The translations under genes and the position numbers were made by a program. The notes beneath the pieces were generated by a model. That model made no database searches, had not been told where the DNA came from, and saw only the letters and a list, made by a program, of their open reading frames with translations. Below are positions 62,490 to 64,000 of a stretch of 64,000 nt of DNA, in pieces; position 1 is the first letter of the stretch, and every line of letters starts with the position of its first letter. Origin of the DNA: Daucus carota subsp. sativus (taxonomy: Eukaryota > Streptophyta > Magnoliopsida > Apiales > Apiaceae); NCBI RefSeq assembly GCF_001625215.2, contig NC_030387.2:7406501-7470500 (forward strand), read 5' to 3'.

Positions 62490-64000
62490 CTAGTTCGTTT
62501 TCCTGCAGTTTTTTCTGATCTGACCACTGGAGCCGGTGAGCGGGCTAAGGTTTCCCATCTTGATCATCGCGTTCGCGAAGTCGGACAAGAATGTGGCTTG
62601 GTCTGTACTGTAAGACCTGACTTGAGCATCCGTAGAGCCGTTATTGAAGAGCACCTGATCCGAATGGAGCAGACCCTTCTGGCTTATTAAATTGGTGAAG
62701 TAAGAGCTGTCGAATGATGTTCCACTTCCAGCGTCGAGAGCAGCTAGATTGTTGTTTCCCCCACTCCTTGGACAGTTTGCTTTCAAAGTTGTGGCGTAGG
62801 AGGCGTTGATGTTTGCTTCATTGTATATTCGGTTTCTGAAATTCTGGCACCTGGCTTGACCTATCGAGTGGCTTCCTGCAGCGCATATGTTACTTATAAA
62901 TATGCGACCAAATCTCTTAAAAGTACGTTAAAAAAAGTCAAGAGACTAATATATTCTAACAGACGGAGTCGTTTGGAAGAGTAGTGCTAGATGCACACAA
63001 TTGTGTACAAAATATTTGTACATAATGATGCGGCAATCTATGTTATTCGGACCCTTCATTTTGCCTCGAAGTACCCGTGTCGGACACTCAACAGTCGACA
63101 CACGGACATGGACACTTTGACTCGGACACTTATTTTAGACCAAAAACATGTATATTTTTCAAAATATTACCGAGTCCGACACATGGACACGTATCCATGT
63201 CAGACACTTCTAACCGAATCCGAGTAACATAGGTGGCAATTGATGTGGTGAGTTTTAATAGGGATGGTTGATGTAGAATAGGGGGTCATTCCAATTAAAA
63301 TCCACCACATGTCATTATGTACAAAATTTTGTACACAATTATGTGCACCAAGCATTTTCCCGTTTGGAATAAACGTACATTCTTTTGCACTAATTACATC
63401 AGTACAGAGTTGATGTATGCTCATATATTTGTGTTGAATTTAGAAGTACTCATGCAGCTAGCTAGATTATTTCTTTCATGGAATATTTAATGAATAAAGG
63501 AATGTGTCAAATGTTATGTATATTAAAATTTGCATATATCCGTCAATATTCTATTGTCTGATCTGTTAAACCAACAACTTCTTAATGGAGTTTTGGTCAA
63601 ATACGTGATCAGCGATCACTATCCTTTTGATTTGGTTAAGAATTAAAAATAACGAACCTGAAAGAGCCACCATTTCTTTGGTAGTAAAACCTTTATTGGA
63701 GAAGGAAGAAATGAGATTACTGAGACTGGAACCAGGCCCGGGAAGGTTCACCGCACTGAGACTTGCGCTGGTGGAGTCTCTTCGACCCAACTGCACTGTC
63801 CAACTAGTTCCCCCAAGCTGCAAGTTGAGCATCATTAACTTAGATCATTCAATGGCTACTGTAATCGGTCTGTATGCTATATGATAAAGTTTTTCTAGTT
63901 CAATTAATGTTACCGCAACAACGGAGTCCCGAGCTGCTACAGCTAAGATATCAGCACAGGAAACAATTCCGGCGCATGCACTTTCCAGGTTGGTTTTAAT
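62490..64000 (-). CDS. Class III peroxidase, 5' end outside window
   Basis: The visible exons are 63914 to beyond 64000 (exon 2), 63658-63817 (exon 3) and 62490-62875 (exon 4). They show [32 protein letters not shown], the proximal haem site [12 protein letters not shown], and a C-terminal [10 protein letters not shown] ending IRKNCRKTN, identical in its last residues to the first peroxidase. Exon 4 has the same length (386 bp) in both; exon 3 is two codons shorter here. The visible splice sites are GT-AG. Signal peptide and distal histidine lie beyond the window edge. Intron 3 holds a Mutator-like MITE with a nested hAT-type MITE. It is the tandem duplicate of the gene at 56210. Confidence 0.94.
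62979..63360. mobile_element. Mutator-like MITE (family member 2), interrupted
   Basis: Imperfect inverted ends (GAGTAGTGCTAGATGCAC and GTGCACCAAGCATTTTCC) and internal TTGTGTACA / TGTACACAA words match the element at 55840. A perfect 9-bp duplication, CGTTTGGAA, flanks it (62970-62978 and 63361-63369). It is split by an insertion at 63038-63232. The different target duplications show that the two family members inserted independently, not by duplication with the peroxidases. Confidence 0.9.
63038..63232. mobile_element. Nested 195-bp hAT-type MITE
   Basis: The ends CTATGTTATTCGG and CCGAGTAACATAG form an inverted repeat, with CGGACAC / GTCCGACAC words inside. The 8-bp flanks GCGGCAAT and GTGGCAAT differ by one transition, as expected for a slightly aged hAT target duplication. 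It interrupts the Mutator-like MITE around it. Confidence 0.87.

Overview
This window is nuclear DNA of a flowering plant, almost certainly a eudicot. Genes are intron-rich with GT-AG and occasional GC-AG introns. Protein families are plant-typical: DUF936, BAHD acyltransferase, class III peroxidase, RLCK and CIPK. The intergenic DNA is AT-rich and packed with plant transposons. The sequence does not fix the species.

Seven genes can be supported. From left to right they are: a DUF936 protein (6777-10568, +, four exons); a lysine/glutamate-rich low-complexity protein (18345-21495, +, three exons plus a leader intron); a single-exon BAHD acyltransferase (22651-24015, +); a receptor-like cytoplasmic kinase that has lost its catalytic residues (29913-32042, +); a nine-exon signal-peptide/single-TM membrane protein of unknown function (33138-36857, -); and two tandem class III peroxidases on the minus strand (56210-58086 complete; 62490 to the window end, partial). 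These genes form no pathway or operon. Only the peroxidases are related, by tandem duplication.

The first 4.5 kb looks retroelement-derived. At 11.7-17.3 kb lie degenerate non-LTR (LINE) remnants, one split by a hAT-type MITE, plus a copia LTR. From 24 to 28.4 kb lies a run of MITEs with readable target-site duplications, including a Mutator-like MITE nested in another. From 39.5 to 55.8 kb is a repeat graveyard: a decayed CIPK pseudogene, then copia remains. One copia body is split by a CACTA element with an intact 3-bp target duplication, and that CACTA carries a hAT-like element that seems to have captured the 5' end of a host gene. The same copia body is split again by a second copia element, one of whose LTRs is itself split by a 2-kb terminal-inverted-repeat element in an (AT)n tract.

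The most unusual items are a TRIM with two identical 234-bp LTRs in a DUF936 intron (very recent), a 177-bp LTR-like miniature element with a hairpin interior at 61604, a threonyl-tRNA synthetase gene fragment beside it, the gene-capturing hAT-like element, and two GC-AG introns required by reading frame. All boundaries and families come from reading the sequence by eye; no database search was run.
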